DNA of 64,000 nt from Cutibacterium avidum ATCC 25577 (GTDB taxonomy: Bacteria; Actinomycetota; Actinomycetes; Propionibacteriales; Propionibacteriaceae), in assembly GCF_000227295.1 (NCBI RefSeq), contig NZ_JH165054.1:1813577-1877576 (forward strand), given 5' to 3'. Positions 17,940 to 28,572 of the stretch are shown here, one piece after another. Numbering within the stretch: the stretch's first letter is position 1; each line of letters starts with the position of its first letter. The notes below the pieces were generated by a model. That model saw nothing but the letters and a program-made list of their open reading frames with translations, made no database searches and had not been told where the DNA came from. The translations under genes were made by a program, and so were the position numbers.

Positions 17940-19265
17940 ATGACGAACACCACCGGTCCCGCGTCAGCCCAGCCGATCCGCGTGGCCCTCCTGGGGTGCG
18001 GGGTCGTGGGCTCCCAGGTGGCCCGCATGATTGAGTCCCGCAGTGACGACGTCGCGGCTCGGGTGGGCCGTCGTGTCGAGCTTGCTGGCATCGCTGTCGC
18101 CCATCCTGATCGCCCCCGTCAGGGCCTTGACTCGCGGCTGTTCACGGATGACCCGACAGGGCTGGTCAACCGGGACGACATTGACATCGTCATCGAGCTC
18201 ATTGGTGGCATCGACCCCGCGCGTCAGCTCCTGACGGCTGCCCTGGAGAAGGGACACTCCGTCGTCACTGCCAACAAGGCTCTGCTGGCTACCCATGGCA
18301 CGGAACTGCACGCGGTCGCCGAGGACCATGGCGTCGACCTCTACTACGAGGCCGCAGTGGCCGGAGCCATCCCGATCGTCAGGCCGCTGCGCGAGTCGCT
18401 TGTCGGTGACCAGATCACCCGAGTGATGGGCATCGTGAATGGCACGACGAACTACATCCTTGACCAGATGACGACCACGGGAGCAGGTTTCGACGACGCT
18501 CTGGCCCAGGCGCAGGCCAAGGGATATGCCGAGGCCGATCCGACCGCCGACGTCGAGGGATATGACGCCGCCGCCAAGGCGGCCCTGCTGTCCACCTTGG
18601 CGTTCCACACGCGCATGCGCGGCGACCAGGTGTACCGGGAGGGCATCACTGCCATCACTCGGGAGGACATTGCCGCCGCTCGGGACATGGACTGCGTCAT
18701 CAAGTTGCTTGCCGTCTGCCAGGCCAGTCCTGACGGCATCTCTGCTCGCGTTCATCCGGCGCTGGTTCCTGCCGCCCACCCGCTGGGCGGAGTCTCTGGT
18801 GCCTTCAACGCTGTCTTCGTGGAAGCTCGCGAGGCTGGGCACCTGATGTTCCTCGGCCCGGGTGCGGGTGGCTCCCCGACGGCCTCCGCCGTGATGGGTG
18901 ACCTGGTGACGGTGGCTCGTAACCTGGTTCGAGGAGTTGCCGGACCGCCTCAGGACGTCTACGGCGAGTTCCCGATTCTGCCCATCGCCGAGGTTCACAC
19001 CAGGTTCCACCTGCGCCTGCAGGTACGCGACGAGCCTGGCGTCCTCGCCGAAGTCGCGAAGATCTTCGCGAGCCATGGCGTCTCCTTGCAGACCGTGCAG
19101 CAGTCGGCGGTAGAGGGCAATGACCGTGTCGACGGCTGGTCCGCGACCCTCAAGATCCTCACCCACGAGGCCCGAGAGTGCGACGTCAAGGAATGCGTCG
19201 ACGAACTCACCGGACACCATTACGTCAACTCTGATCCCCGCGTCATCCGAGTGGAGGGAATGTGA
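17940..19265 (+). CDS. hom: Homoserine dehydrogenase
   Basis: A 441-residue NAD(P)-dependent enzyme reducing aspartate semialdehyde to homoserine. The Rossmann motif [15 protein letters not shown] is at the N-terminus. Also visible are [41 protein letters not shown], and [21 protein letters not shown], the catalytic core. The C-terminus has an ACT domain ([24 protein letters not shown]), typical of threonine feedback control. A ribosome binding site (gaggacgag) precedes ATG 17940. The stop overlaps the start region of thrC. Confidence 0.96.
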   Translation: MTNTTGPASAQPIRVALLGCGVVGSQVARMIESRSDDVAARVGRRVELAGIAVAHPDRPRQGLDSRLFTDDPTGLVNRDDIDIVIELIGGIDPARQLLTAALEKGHSVVTANKALLATHGTELHAVAEDHGVDLYYEAAVAGAIPIVRPLRESLVGDQITRVMGIVNGTTNYILDQMTTTGAGFDDALAQAQAKGYAEADPTADVEGYDAAAKAALLSTLAFHTRMRGDQVYREGITAITREDIAAARDMDCVIKLLAVCQASPDGISARVHPALVPAAHPLGGVSGAFNAVFVEAREAGHLMFLGPGAGGSPTASAVMGDLVTVARNLVRGVAGPPQDVYGEFPILPIAEVHTRFHLRLQVRDEPGVLAEVAKIFASHGVSLQTVQQSAVEGNDRVDGWSATLKILTHEARECDVKECVDELTGHHYVNSDPRVIRVEGM

Positions 19266-19267
19266 TC

Positions 19268-20338
19268 ATGACCCGGCAGAAGTGTCCCTTCGGCGTCATC
19301 GAGAATTACCGAGACCGTCTCCCGATGGACGGTATCGACGAGATCGTCACTCTGGGGGAGGGATCCACGCCGTTGGTGCCGGCGCCGCGTCTGGGGGCCG
19401 AGCTCGACTCCTCGGTGTGGATCAAGGTCGAGGGTTCCAACCCGACCGGCTCCTTCAAGGACCGGGGCATGACGATGGCCATGACGAAGGCGCTTGCTGA
19501 TGGTTCCAAGGCAGTCGTGTGTGCCTCCACGGGCAACACCTCGGCCTCGGCGTCGGCCTACGCGACCCGGGCTGGCATGACCCCAGTCGTGCTTCTTCCC
19601 CAGGGAAAGATCGCAGCTGGCAAGCTTGCCCAGGCCGTCGTCCACGGCGGTCGCATCATTCAGGTCCTCGGGAATTTCGACGATTGTCTTCGCATCGCTC
19701 GCGAGCTGGCCGAGAACTTCCCGGTGTCCCTGGTGAACTCGGTCAACCCGTACCGCATCGAGGGGCAGAAGACGGCCGCCTTCGAGATCGTCGACGTTCT
19801 CGGCGATGCCCCTGACATCCACGCCCTGCCTGTTGGTAACGCAGGAAACATCACCGCGTACTGGAAGGGCTACGGCGAGTACGCCGCTGACGGCCCTGCC
19901 AGCCACACCCCGAGGATGTTTGGTTTCCAGGCCTCTGGGGCCGCTCCGCTGGTACTCGGGCACGACGTCGACGATCCCGAGACGATGGCCACGGCCATTC
20001 GTATTGGTCGTCCGGCATCCGGCGATCTCGCCCTGGCCGCCCTCGATGAGTCGAACGGTCTCATCGAGGCCGTCACCGATGAGCAGATCCTCGACGCGCA
20101 GGCTTTCCTGGCAGCTCGCGAGGGTATTTTCGTGGAGCCGGCCTCAGCCACTGGTGTGGCCGGTCTTCTCAAGCTGAAGTCCGAGAGCCGTCTGGAGCCT
20201 GGTCAGCGCATCGTCATCACTGTGACGGGCAATGGCCTCAAGGACATTGACACTGCCCTGAGCCGCACCACCTTGTCGACCGAGGCCGTCGAGGCGTCGA
20301 CCGACAAGGTCGCAGCTTTGCTGGATTTCCACTCCTGA
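19268..20338 (+). CDS. thrC: Threonine synthase
   Basis: A 356-residue PLP enzyme that converts O-phosphohomoserine to threonine. The PLP-lysine motif [16 protein letters not shown] is present, along with [14 protein letters not shown] and [18 protein letters not shown] 19268 is favoured over GTG 19262 because GGAGGG at 19254-19259 is correctly spaced for it. It is separated from the hom stop by only 2 nt, and thrB follows after 10 nt, so hom-thrC-thrB is an operon. Confidence 0.96.
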   Translation: MTRQKCPFGVIENYRDRLPMDGIDEIVTLGEGSTPLVPAPRLGAELDSSVWIKVEGSNPTGSFKDRGMTMAMTKALADGSKAVVCASTGNTSASASAYATRAGMTPVVLLPQGKIAAGKLAQAVVHGGRIIQVLGNFDDCLRIARELAENFPVSLVNSVNPYRIEGQKTAAFEIVDVLGDAPDIHALPVGNAGNITAYWKGYGEYAADGPASHTPRMFGFQASGAAPLVLGHDVDDPETMATAIRIGRPASGDLALAALDESNGLIEAVTDEQILDAQAFLAAREGIFVEPASATGVAGLLKLKSESRLEPGQRIVITVTGNGLKDIDTALSRTTLSTEAVEASTDKVAALLDFHS

Positions 20339-20348
20339 GAGGTTGACG

Positions 20349-21239
20349 ATGGCTGACAGCGTGCGGGTGCGTGTTCCTGCCACCTCGGCCAATCTGGGCC
20401 CTGCCTATGACTGCATGGGTCTGGCGTTGGACCTGTGGGACGAGGTCGGAGTCGAAGTCCTTGATCACCCCGGGGTGCAGATTGATGTGACGGGGGAGGG
20501 GGCCGACACTGTTCCGCATGATGAATCTCACCTTGTCGTCGCAACGTTGCGACAGGGGCTGGTGGAACTGGGTTACCCCCGCCCGGATGCTGGGTTGCAC
20601 CTGACCGCTTTCAATGCCATTCCGCAGAGCCGTGGCCTTGGCTCCTCGGCCGCGGCAATCGTGTCCGGATTGGCCTTGGCCTGGGGACTGGCGTGTCCGG
20701 GAGTGCCGTTGGACCGCACCGAGCTACTGACGATGGCGGCTGCCATCGAGGGACATCCGGACAACGCTGCCCCGGCCATCCTCGGTGGGGCCCAGCTGGC
20801 CTGGTTGAGTGGGGGAGTCGTCAACCACATCGGGCTGGCCGTCAACCCGTCAATCATCTTCCGTGTCTTCGTTCCTGATCGCCATGTGCCTACCGCGCTG
20901 GCACGCCAGGTTCTTCCTGAGCAGGTTGACCGTGCCGACGCCGTGCAGCAAGTTCTGGCCGCGTCACTCCTCGTCACGGCCCTGACGACCTCGCCAGAGC
21001 ATTTGTTGGCCGCCACTCAGGACTGGCTGCATCAGCCTTACCGTCGCACTCTCATGCCAGAGTCAGCTGCGCTCATGGACGCTTTGCGCGACCGTGGTGT
21101 TGCCACCGTCATTTCCGGCGCCGGACCCACCGTCCTGGCCCTGGGCGCCCGTGATCAGTTCGAGGGAGCCTGGGACGTCGACACCACTGGTTTCGTCGTC
21201 CACGATCTTGTTCTCGGAGAAGGCGTTCATCTCCTCTGA
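20349..21239 (+). CDS. thrB: Homoserine kinase
   Basis: A 296-residue GHMP-family kinase that phosphorylates homoserine for ThrC. N-terminal VRVPATSANLGPAYDCMGLAL carries the substrate-binding motif; the ATP loop is PQSRGLGSSAAAIVSGLA; GHPDNAAPAILGG follows; and VISGAGPTVLAL is the C-terminal GHMP motif. ATG 20349 is preceded by gagaggttgacg. A TTG two codons upstream is less likely. It ends the threonine operon. Confidence 0.95.
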   Translation: MADSVRVRVPATSANLGPAYDCMGLALDLWDEVGVEVLDHPGVQIDVTGEGADTVPHDESHLVVATLRQGLVELGYPRPDAGLHLTAFNAIPQSRGLGSSAAAIVSGLALAWGLACPGVPLDRTELLTMAAAIEGHPDNAAPAILGGAQLAWLSGGVVNHIGLAVNPSIIFRVFVPDRHVPTALARQVLPEQVDRADAVQQVLAASLLVTALTTSPEHLLAATQDWLHQPYRRTLMPESAALMDALRDRGVATVISGAGPTVLALGARDQFEGAWDVDTTGFVVHDLVLGEGVHLL

Positions 21240-21539
21240 CGCGTTGTGTGAATGCGATCCGCTTCGTGCGTTATAGTGGTGACGCAAGCGCGCTCGATGC
21301 GCGCAATTCCCCACTGACGACCGAATCGTGGTCCCTGTGCCACAGTCCCGTTCGTGGGGACCATGTCCTCGGCGTTCGAGGGCCTCGAACGCCACACCAT
21401 GGCCGAGAGTCTCGCTCAGCAGACCATCTCGGATCCCCGTGGTGTCAGCCGCCCGACCCATTGTCGATTCCGACGGCAGGCCCGATGAAACCTCGCCCGC
21501 CGGAAGTTGCACCGGCCGGGGCAGTTCGAAGGGACTTAC
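21240..21539 (+). promoter_or_regulatory. Promoter region and long leader of rho with a strong hairpin
   Basis: A 300-nt non-coding stretch precedes rho. A TATAGT -10-like box is at 21272-21277 with no convincing -35, implying a leader of about 255 nt. Inside it, ggcgttcgagg (21371-21381) pairs perfectly with cctcgaacgcc (21383-21393), an 11-bp stem. Long rho leaders that allow Rho to attenuate its own gene are known in other bacteria; that role here is inference. Confidence 0.5.
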
Positions 21540-23441
21540 GTGACTCAAACCTCACAGCCGGGTGGATCCTCGGATCTGTCCACGAAGTTGCTGCCCGAGC
21601 TTCGATCCATCGCCATCCAGATGGGTATCAAGGGAGCTCGCAGTATGCGCAAGGCTGACCTCGTGGCCGCCATCTCTGACGGGGGATACCCAGGAACTGG
21701 GAAATCCGGCCCTCGTCGTGATGGTGGTCTAGCGCTCCACACTTCCGGTGAGGGGGACGATACCCGTCCGCAGCGCACCCGTCGTCGCCGCGACAATGGC
21801 TCGACTGATCCCGAGTCGCGCTCCTCTGAGGGCGAAAGGACCCCGTCGGTCGGTGACCTTCTCGACGCCGCAGAAGTGCAGAAACGTGCCGACAAGGTGC
21901 CGACGCAAGAAGACGGGGGTCAGCGTGGCGAGGACGGCACCAACGACCGTCCGCACCGTGACGATGGCGACCGTGGCGGCACAGGAGACTCGCCGCGTCG
22001 TCGGGCTCGCAACACCTCCCGTGAGAATTCCAACGGCAATTCCGGCGACGATGTCAACGACGAGGTTGGTGCCCGGTTGGAGGCACTGTCCCGCGGGAAG
22101 AATGGCGAGCGTCCCCAACTGAATCGCGGCAGCCAGCGTGACCGCAACAACAATGACTCGAATCATGAGTCTGACGATGACTACGGCCGCTCTTCGGAAT
22201 ACGGCAATGGTGGTCGCCGCTCTCGCCGCCGCCGTCAGCGCGATCGACAGAATCGTCGCAAGCGTTCCAACGAGCGTTACTCCGATTCCGAGCCGAATGT
22301 CCGCGAGGATGACGTCCTCGTGCCGTGCTCCGGCATTCTCGACATTCGTGACCAGTACGCTTTCGTGCGCACCTCGGGATACCTGCCTGGCTCGAACGAT
22401 GCCTATGTCTCGATGGCCATGGTCCGTCGCCATGGGCTGCGCAAGGGCGACGTCATTGTCGGTCAAATGCGTGCACACCGCGAGGGGGAGCGGCGTGAGA
22501 AGTTCGCACCTCTGGTCAAGATCGAGCAGGTCAACGGCGCGGATCCTGAGCAGATGAAGCAGCGTCCCGAGTTCTCCAAACTCACCCCGCTGTACCCGCA
22601 GGAGCGCCTGCGCCTCGAGGATGATCCCAAGAACATGACCGGCCGCATCATCGACCTGGTCAGCCCGATCGGCAAGGGCCAGCGCGGCCTCATCGTCTCG
22701 CCTCCGAAGGCTGGCAAGACGATGATCATGCAGTCGATCGCGAACTCGATCACCAAGAACAATCCTGAGGTTCACCTCATGGTGGTGCTGGTCGACGAGC
22801 GTCCCGAGGAGGTCACCGACTTCCAGCGCACCGTCAGTGGTGAGGTCATCGCGTCGACCTTCGACCGTCCTGCCGACGACCACACCCAGTTGTCCGAGTT
22901 GGCCATTGAGCGGGCCAAGCGTCTGGTGGAGCTCGGCCACGACGTCGTCATCCTGCTGGACGGCATCACCCGTCTGGGACGTGCCTACAACCTGGCTGCC
23001 CCTGCTTCGGGACGAATCCTCTCCGGCGGTGTCGACTCCGCGGCTCTCTACCCGCCCAAGAAGTTCTTCGGTGCCGCCCGAAACATTGAGCACGGCGGAT
23101 CCCTGACGATTCTTGCCACCGCGCTCGTCGAGACCGGCTCCAAGATGGACGAAGTCATCTTCGAGGAGTTCAAGGGCACCGGCAACATGGAGTTGCGTCT
23201 GCGCCGTGAGTTCGCCAACAAGAGGCTCTTCCCGGCCATCGACGTCGACGCATCGGGTACCCGTCGCGAGGAACTGCTGCTCTCGCGCGAGGAGACCGCG
23301 ATCATGTGGAAGCTGCGACGCGTTCTCTCCGGCCTGGAAGACTCCCAGGCCCTCGAGATGATGCTCTCGAGGCTGCGCAAGACTCAGACCAACGTCGAGT
23401 TCCTCTACACGATCTCGAAGACGACTCCCAGCCAGGACTGA
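21540..23441 (+). CDS. rho: Transcription termination factor Rho
   Basis: A 633-residue hexameric RNA helicase/ATPase. A Rho_N domain (about 13-45; [20 protein letters not shown]) is followed by a ~200-residue low-complexity insertion rich in Arg, Asp and Asn, typical of actinobacterial Rho. The cold-shock RNA-binding domain is at about 255-320 ([20 protein letters not shown]). The ATPase has SPPKAGKTM (Walker A, about 388) and [17 protein letters not shown] 21540 is chosen because cgaaggga precedes it. The C-terminal ATPase is full length. Confidence 0.97.
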   Translation: MTQTSQPGGSSDLSTKLLPELRSIAIQMGIKGARSMRKADLVAAISDGGYPGTGKSGPRRDGGLALHTSGEGDDTRPQRTRRRRDNGSTDPESRSSEGERTPSVGDLLDAAEVQKRADKVPTQEDGGQRGEDGTNDRPHRDDGDRGGTGDSPRRRARNTSRENSNGNSGDDVNDEVGARLEALSRGKNGERPQLNRGSQRDRNNNDSNHESDDDYGRSSEYGNGGRRSRRRRQRDRQNRRKRSNERYSDSEPNVREDDVLVPCSGILDIRDQYAFVRTSGYLPGSNDAYVSMAMVRRHGLRKGDVIVGQMRAHREGERREKFAPLVKIEQVNGADPEQMKQRPEFSKLTPLYPQERLRLEDDPKNMTGRIIDLVSPIGKGQRGLIVSPPKAGKTMIMQSIANSITKNNPEVHLMVVLVDERPEEVTDFQRTVSGEVIASTFDRPADDHTQLSELAIERAKRLVELGHDVVILLDGITRLGRAYNLAAPASGRILSGGVDSAALYPPKKFFGAARNIEHGGSLTILATALVETGSKMDEVIFEEFKGTGNMELRLRREFANKRLFPAIDVDASGTRREELLLSREETAIMWKLRRVLSGLEDSQALEMMLSRLRKTQTNVEFLYTISKTTPSQD

Positions 23442-23555
23442 CGTCGTCAGGTGGACTGGTGCCGGCCGTTCGGTGTATCGTCGAACGCTGGTTCCGGTTC
23501 ACGTCCGCATGATCAGTCGGGCGACCCGGGGCACGTTTGATTAAGGAGATCACAT

Positions 23556-23765
23556 ATGAAGCAGGGAATTCATCCCGAATACCACGAGACGACCGTGGTG
23601 TGCACCTGTGGGAACACCTTCACCACCCACAGCACCTCGAAGTCCGGCACCCTCAATGCCGACGTCTGCTCGAAGTGCCACCCGTTCTACACCGGTAAGC
23701 AGAAGATCCTCGACACCGGCGGCCGCGTCGCCCGGTTCGAGCGCCGCTACGGCAAGAAGAACTGA
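23556..23765 (+). CDS. rpmE: 50S ribosomal protein L31 (zinc-containing form)
   Basis: 69 residues beginning [20 protein letters not shown]. Zinc ligands C16, C18, C38 and C41 are all present, so this is the C+ form rather than the zinc-independent paralog. Ribosome binding site aaggag lies before ATG 23556, and a textbook terminator follows. It sits between rho and prfA as in other actinobacteria. Confidence 0.97.
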   Translation: MKQGIHPEYHETTVVCTCGNTFTTHSTSKSGTLNADVCSKCHPFYTGKQKILDTGGRVARFERRYGKKN

Positions 23766-23787
23766 CGTCGTCCATCAATGACGTATC

Positions 23788-23826
23788 ACCATGACGCCGG
23801 GCTGATGCTCGGCGTCATGGTCTTTT
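23788..23826 (+). terminator. Rho-independent terminator after rpmE
   Basis: accatgacgccg (23788-23799) pairs with cggcgtcatggt (23810-23821), a 12-bp perfect stem, followed by cttttc. Confidence 0.85.
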
Positions 23827-23868
23827 CAGGGGTCTCGTGTGGTCCCGACACGGTTGGCCAGGAGGGTC

Positions 23869-24957
23869 ATGAGCGAATCGACGCAGCAAGCGGTTGACGA
23901 GGTTCGTCGTCATCTGCGGGAGATCGAGATTCAGCTCGCCGATCCACAGGTGCTGTCCGACCCGGTTGCGATGGGACGACTGGGCAAACGCCATTCGCGC
24001 CTGCGCCACGTCGTGTCGGTGGCCGATCGCGTCGACCACCTGGCAGCAGACATCCAGGCCGCGGAGGATCTCGCTGACGAGGATCCCGCCTTCGCGCAGG
24101 AGGCCGACGCGTTACGAAACCAGCTCAAGACTGTCAACGGTGAACTGACCGAGCTGCTGGCTCCCTCGGATCCCCTTGACCAAGAGGACGCCCTGGTCGA
24201 GATCCATTCCGGCGAGGGTGGCGAGGAGTCCGCCCTGTTCGCCGGCGACCTGCTACGGATGTACACCCGCTATGCCGAGAGGGTTGGCTGGTCGATTCGT
24301 GAACTCACCAGCGAGCTGACCGATCTCGGTGGTTATCGCTCCGTCGTCGTTGCCGTCGAGGGGGTTCCGTCACGCCCGGCTTACGGTTATCTCAAGCACG
24401 AGGGCGGTGTTCACCGGGTTCAGCGGGTACCGGTGACGGAATCCGCTGGACGTATTCACACCTCGGCGGTCGGTGTCCTCGTCATGCCTGACGTCGACGA
24501 GACCGAGGTGGACATTGATCCTGCCGACGTGCGCGTCGACGTGTACCGTTCGTCAGGCCCCGGCGGCCAGGGGGTCAACACCACCGATTCCGCAGTTCGT
24601 CTCACCCACCTTCCGACCGGCATCGTTGCCAGTTGTCAGAATGAACGCAGCCAGCTGCAGAACAAGGCCGAGGCCATGCGGATGCTACGCGCCAAGGTCG
24701 CCGCACTGGCTGCCCAGCAAGCTGCCGACGAGAACGATCGCATGCGTCGGGACCAGATCCGTACCGTCGACCGCTCGGCGCGGGTGCGTACCTACAACTT
24801 TCCGGAGAATCGGCTCACCGATCACCGCATCGGCTACAAGTCCCGCAAACTTGACCAGATCCTCGCGGGTGATCTCGGCGAGGTCCTTGACGCCCTCCAC
24901 GCTAACGAGGTGAGCCGGCGGATGGCTGATCGTCGTGATGGGCAGGAAGCATCATGA
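23869..24957 (+). CDS. prfA: Peptide chain release factor 1
   Basis: A 362-residue RF1 that reads UAA/UAG. The anticodon-like tripeptide is PVT (188-190, in [17 protein letters not shown]) and the catalytic GGQ is at 232-234 ([16 protein letters not shown]). ATG 23869 has GGAGGG just upstream and fits the conserved length. It overlaps prmC by ATGA, and PrmC is the enzyme that methylates the GGQ glutamine, so the pair is functionally and translationally coupled. Confidence 0.96.
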   Translation: MSESTQQAVDEVRRHLREIEIQLADPQVLSDPVAMGRLGKRHSRLRHVVSVADRVDHLAADIQAAEDLADEDPAFAQEADALRNQLKTVNGELTELLAPSDPLDQEDALVEIHSGEGGEESALFAGDLLRMYTRYAERVGWSIRELTSELTDLGGYRSVVVAVEGVPSRPAYGYLKHEGGVHRVQRVPVTESAGRIHTSAVGVLVMPDVDETEVDIDPADVRVDVYRSSGPGGQGVNTTDSAVRLTHLPTGIVASCQNERSQLQNKAEAMRMLRAKVAALAAQQAADENDRMRRDQIRTVDRSARVRTYNFPENRLTDHRIGYKSRKLDQILAGDLGEVLDALHANEVSRRMADRRDGQEAS

Positions 24958-25820
24958 CGGATCCCACCCCCTCACTTCTCCTGGCGCGAGCCACCCGGCA
25001 GCTGACCAGCGGAGGTATCGAGACCCCAGCTGCTGACGCACGGATGCTGCTGTGCGAGGCCCTTGACGTCCAACCCGCCAAACTCATCTTCGTGTCGAGC
25101 GTGAGCCCTCATGATGAGGATCGGTTCAACGAGATGGTGGAGCGACGTCGATCCGGGGAACCGACTCAGTACATCGTCGGGCATGCCTGGTTCCGCGGTC
25201 TGCGCCTGGACGTGGGCCCAGGAGTCTTCATTCCTCGGCTGGAAACCGAATTGGTGACCGAATGCGCCGTCGACGAGGCACGGCGCCTCGTCATGGCAGG
25301 ATCTGCTCCGAGCGTCATTGATCTGTGTGCGGGCACCGGCGCCATCGCGCTCGCGATTGCCAACGAGGTACCAGGAGCTCGTGTCAGCGCGGTCGAACTC
25401 GACGAGGCTGCCTTGGTGTGGACTCATCGGAACCTTGCCGATACCGGGGTGGAGGTTCTTGCCGGGGATGCCCTCGAGGCTCCAGATGATGGGCGTCGCT
25501 TCGATGTCGTCGTCACCAACCCGCCGTATCTGCGACGTGTTGATGCCCCAGTTATGCCTACTGACGTCACGGACCACGAACCCGACCTCGCACTGTTCTC
25601 CGGGGATGACGGGTTGGACCTTCCACGTCGTCTCATCGACCGTGCCGCACAGCTACTCGTGCCGGGGGGTCTGTTCGTGATGGAGCACGACGACACTCAG
25701 CGCGAGGCCCTGACCGGGTGCATGGCAATGGCGGCGCAGTGGGACGAGATCGAGGACCATGATGATCTCGCAGGTAGGCCGAGGTTCGTCACGGCTCGAC
25801 GACGGTGCAAGGATGTATGA
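24954..25820 (+). CDS. prmC: Release factor glutamine N5-methyltransferase
   Basis: A 288-residue SAM-dependent methyltransferase of the HemK/PrmC family that modifies the GGQ Gln of release factors. SAM motif I is [16 protein letters not shown] and the substrate-binding motif is VTNPPYLR. The N-terminal helical domain includes [15 protein letters not shown], and [14 protein letters not shown] is the conserved linker (Arg replaces the more usual PRPETE). ATGA overlap with prfA. It ends at 25820, next to the tsaC start. Confidence 0.94.
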   Translation: MTDPTPSLLLARATRQLTSGGIETPAADARMLLCEALDVQPAKLIFVSSVSPHDEDRFNEMVERRRSGEPTQYIVGHAWFRGLRLDVGPGVFIPRLETELVTECAVDEARRLVMAGSAPSVIDLCAGTGAIALAIANEVPGARVSAVELDEAALVWTHRNLADTGVEVLAGDALEAPDDGRRFDVVVTNPPYLRRVDAPVMPTDVTDHEPDLALFSGDDGLDLPRRLIDRAAQLLVPGGLFVMEHDDTQREALTGCMAMAAQWDEIEDHDDLAGRPRFVTARRRCKDV

Positions 25821-25821
25821 C

Positions 25822-26799
25822 ATGGATGAGACTGACCAGACGACGGTCGAGGACAATGAGCTGACGGAGGACATTGACGTTGAGTCGACCGATACCGACA
25901 GTCAGTCCGAGCCCGTCGAGGCCGTGGCCGAGACCGAGGACACCGGGATCACCCCGCTCATACTCGACGTCGTGAATCCGGCGACCTACGAAGAGGCTCT
26001 GGAACAGGCAGCTGACGCCATCGCCGACGGTGAGTGCATCGTCTTGCCGACCGACACCGTTTATGGGATCGGTGCTGATGCTCTCAATTCCTTGGCCGTT
26101 CAACGTCTTCTCAACGCCAAGGAACGCGGTCGCGACATGCCGCCGCCAGTCCTCGTCAGTGATTCGGTCGCCTTGCCTGCTTTGTGCCAGCACATTCCGG
26201 TCGCGGCGGAGGCTCTCGCGGAGAAGTACTGGCCAGGTGGTCTGACTCTCATCCTGCGTGCTCAGGAGTCCCTCGGGATGGATCTGGGGGAGACCAACGG
26301 CACCCTCGCCGTGCGCGTTCCCGACCAGGATCAGACCCGTGAGTTGTTGCGTATGACGGGCCCGATGGCGGTCTCGAGTGCGAACAAGTCCGGACATCCG
26401 GCCGCGCTGACGGCTCAGGAGGCCGCCAATCAGCTCGGCGTCACGGTTGCGGTGTATCTGGATGCCGGCCCGAGTCGGGTGGGAGAGGCCTCCACCATCA
26501 TCGACTTCGTGTCGACCACTGACGGCAAGGTCGTTCGCCAGGGAGCGTTGTCCTTGGAAGCCATCCATGAGGTGGCTCCCGATGTCGTCGGGATGGAGGA
26601 GTCCGAGGATGAGGCCGCTGAGGAGGACGTCCGCAAGGCCGAAACAACTCCGTCGGACGAGCCCAGTCCAGAGGGCCCGACAGAGTCTCCGACCTCCACG
26701 ACCGATGATGTCGTACCTGCCGAGGAGACCGAACAGATCGCTCAGGGCGCAACTGCTGCGGACACCGATGCCCCAGTCACGCCGACTGACGAGAACTGA
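25822..26799 (+). CDS. tsaC: L-threonylcarbamoyladenylate synthase with acidic N- and C-terminal tails
   Basis: Sua5/YrdC family enzyme making threonylcarbamoyl-AMP for the t6A37 tRNA modification. Core motifs are CIVLPTDTVYGIGADA, KYWPGGLTLILRA, LAVRVPDQ and MAVSSANKSGHPA. The 325-residue protein has a ~50-residue acidic N-terminal extension and a ~70-residue Glu/Thr/Pro-rich C-terminal tail not needed for catalysis. The start at ATG 25822 fits the ribosome binding site (aagga at 25809-25813); ATG 25813 is also in frame. It follows prmC as in other actinobacteria. Confidence 0.92.
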   Translation: MDETDQTTVEDNELTEDIDVESTDTDSQSEPVEAVAETEDTGITPLILDVVNPATYEEALEQAADAIADGECIVLPTDTVYGIGADALNSLAVQRLLNAKERGRDMPPPVLVSDSVALPALCQHIPVAAEALAEKYWPGGLTLILRAQESLGMDLGETNGTLAVRVPDQDQTRELLRMTGPMAVSSANKSGHPAALTAQEAANQLGVTVAVYLDAGPSRVGEASTIIDFVSTTDGKVVRQGALSLEAIHEVAPDVVGMEESEDEAAEEDVRKAETTPSDEPSPEGPTESPTSTTDDVVPAEETEQIAQGATAADTDAPVTPTDEN

Positions 26800-26808
26800 C
26801 CTGCGAAC

Positions 26809-27912
26809 ATGCGGGAGTACATCCTGGTGATGCTGACATCAGGCCTGACGACCTATTTGTTGTCGGGCCTGTGCCGGCAAGCTGCCCTGAGGTGGGGGGC
26901 TGTCGCCAAGGTGCGCGCGAGGGACGTGCACACCAGGCCCATACCCTACTTCGGAGGGGTGGCCATGCTCGGTGGAGTGGCACTGGCATGCCTGCTGGCG
27001 CGAAACATGCCTTTCCTGGGGCGTCACCTCCTGGTGGCCGACGATGCCCTGACGATCTGCGTCGCTGGGGCCGTCATCTGCGCCGTGGGTGTCCTTGACG
27101 ACCTGCTTGACTTACCTGCCCTGGCGAAAGCAGCAGGGCAGGTGCTGGCGGCCGGAATCGTCGTCACAGGTGGTGTCCGAATGTTCTGGATCCCGCTGCC
27201 CAACTCGATCATCGCCCTGGGGACGCCCACATCGATCCTCGTCACGGTCTTCTTCATCGTGTTGTGCGCCAACGCGGTGAACTTCATCGATGGACTGGAC
27301 GGATTGGCCTCTGGTGTCGTCGCCATCGGGTCTCTCGCCTTCTTCTCCTACACCTACCTGCTGGCCCACGAGCAAGATTTTGTGGTGGCGACGACGACGA
27401 GCCTCATCACCGCTGCGACTGCGGGAGCCTGTATGGGATTCCTGCCTCACAACTGGCATCCCGCGAAGATGTTCATGGGGGATTCGGGGGCCTTGCTGCT
27501 GGGTTTGCTGCTCGCCACCTCCACGATTTCCCTCACCGGGCAGATCGACTCCACGGCCTTGACGGCACAGGGTGGCGGATTGGTGCCCGCCTACCTCCCG
27601 ATCATCGTCCCGCTCATGGTGCTCGCGATTCCCGTCCTCGACCTCGTCATGGGATACGTCAGGCGAACTTGGCGGGGAACCTGGTTCTTCGTCGCCGACA
27701 AGCAGCACCTTCACCACCGCCTCCTGCAGCATGGTCACTCCCACATTCGAGCCGTCTTGCTGATGTATCTGTGGACCACCGTGTTGACCTTCGGGACGGT
27801 GTTCATCGGCCTGGAGAGGACCTGGTGGGCGGTTGTCATCGTCATTGCGGGACTCGTCATGTGCGTGCTCCTGACCATGGCGAATTCGCGACATCCGGCT
27901 GCCGAGGCCTGA
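26809..27912 (+). CDS. wecA: Undecaprenyl-phosphate GlcNAc-1-phosphate transferase (WecA/Rfe type)
   Basis: A 367-residue polytopic membrane enzyme of the MraY/WecA family, which starts lipid-linked cell-envelope polysaccharides. Diagnostic motifs are HTRPIPYFGG, GVLDDLLDLPALAK (the DD motif), NAVNFIDGLDGLASG, KMFMGDSGALLLG and DKQHLHHRLLQHGHSH, the C-terminal His-rich loop that distinguishes WecA types. About 11 membrane segments. In actinobacteria it typically lies just upstream of the atp operon, as here. Confidence 0.93.
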   Translation: MREYILVMLTSGLTTYLLSGLCRQAALRWGAVAKVRARDVHTRPIPYFGGVAMLGGVALACLLARNMPFLGRHLLVADDALTICVAGAVICAVGVLDDLLDLPALAKAAGQVLAAGIVVTGGVRMFWIPLPNSIIALGTPTSILVTVFFIVLCANAVNFIDGLDGLASGVVAIGSLAFFSYTYLLAHEQDFVVATTTSLITAATAGACMGFLPHNWHPAKMFMGDSGALLLGLLLATSTISLTGQIDSTALTAQGGGLVPAYLPIIVPLMVLAIPVLDLVMGYVRRTWRGTWFFVADKQHLHHRLLQHGHSHIRAVLLMYLWTTVLTFGTVFIGLERTWWAVVIVIAGLVMCVLLTMANSRHPAAEA

Positions 27913-28068
27913 GATTTCGACGCCATCGCGCGTTGTGTGTTACGTTTCTCACCGAGGGCAACCTCGCAGGGCCAATCACTCGACTCACAGCGTAGCGTTG
28001 TCGAGTTCTGGCGGCCTGAATCACCATCACTGGATCCATCGGTCATGACGTCGGGGAGGGATGACGAG

Positions 28069-28572
28069 ATGACGAGTCTCGCCATGACTGGTCCCAGGCA
28101 TACTCCTGTGGCTGGCTCTGCTCCCGTGACCTCTCACGTGCTGTCACGCATTTACCGAAGCGGCTTGGTCTGGGCCACTGCATGTGGGCTTCTTGTCACT
28201 ACGGTGGCGACGGTTGGCGTCACTCCCCATCTGGCTTCCGCTCTCAGTGGTCTGGCCGGCACCGCAGCTGCCGTTGTCTTTCTGGCTTGTGGACGCGGAG
28301 TCCACCTGTTGAACCGCAGTGGATCCTGGATCCTGGGAGTAGGGCTCTTCATCATCCAGATCGCCGTTCTTGGTGGTCTCGGCGCACTCCTGGCTCAGTA
28401 CCACACGGGCCTGCTCCCGATCCCGTGTGCGGCAGCGATCGTCGCCGTTTCCCTCGCGTGGATCGTCGGTGTTGTCGTCGCTGGACGACGTCCCCAACGC
28501 ATTTATGAAGACCCGCAGGATCATGATTCCTCCAGTGCCGAAACTCGTCGGACCGACGGAGCTCGACGATGA
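28069..28572 (+). CDS. Membrane protein upstream of atpB (AtpI-position protein)
   Basis: A 167-residue protein with four hydrophobic segments (about 35-55, 58-77, 86-108 and 113-137) and a hydrophilic Arg/Asp-rich C-terminus. No catalytic motif. Its place at the head of the atp operon matches the poorly conserved subunit I-type proteins. ATG 28069 is chosen because ggggagg at 28053-28059 is well spaced; ATG 28045 is also in frame. ATGA overlap with the next gene. Confidence 0.7.
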   Translation: MTSLAMTGPRHTPVAGSAPVTSHVLSRIYRSGLVWATACGLLVTTVATVGVTPHLASALSGLAGTAAAVVFLACGRGVHLLNRSGSWILGVGLFIIQIAVLGGLGALLAQYHTGLLPIPCAAAIVAVSLAWIVGVVVAGRRPQRIYEDPQDHDSSSAETRRTDGARR

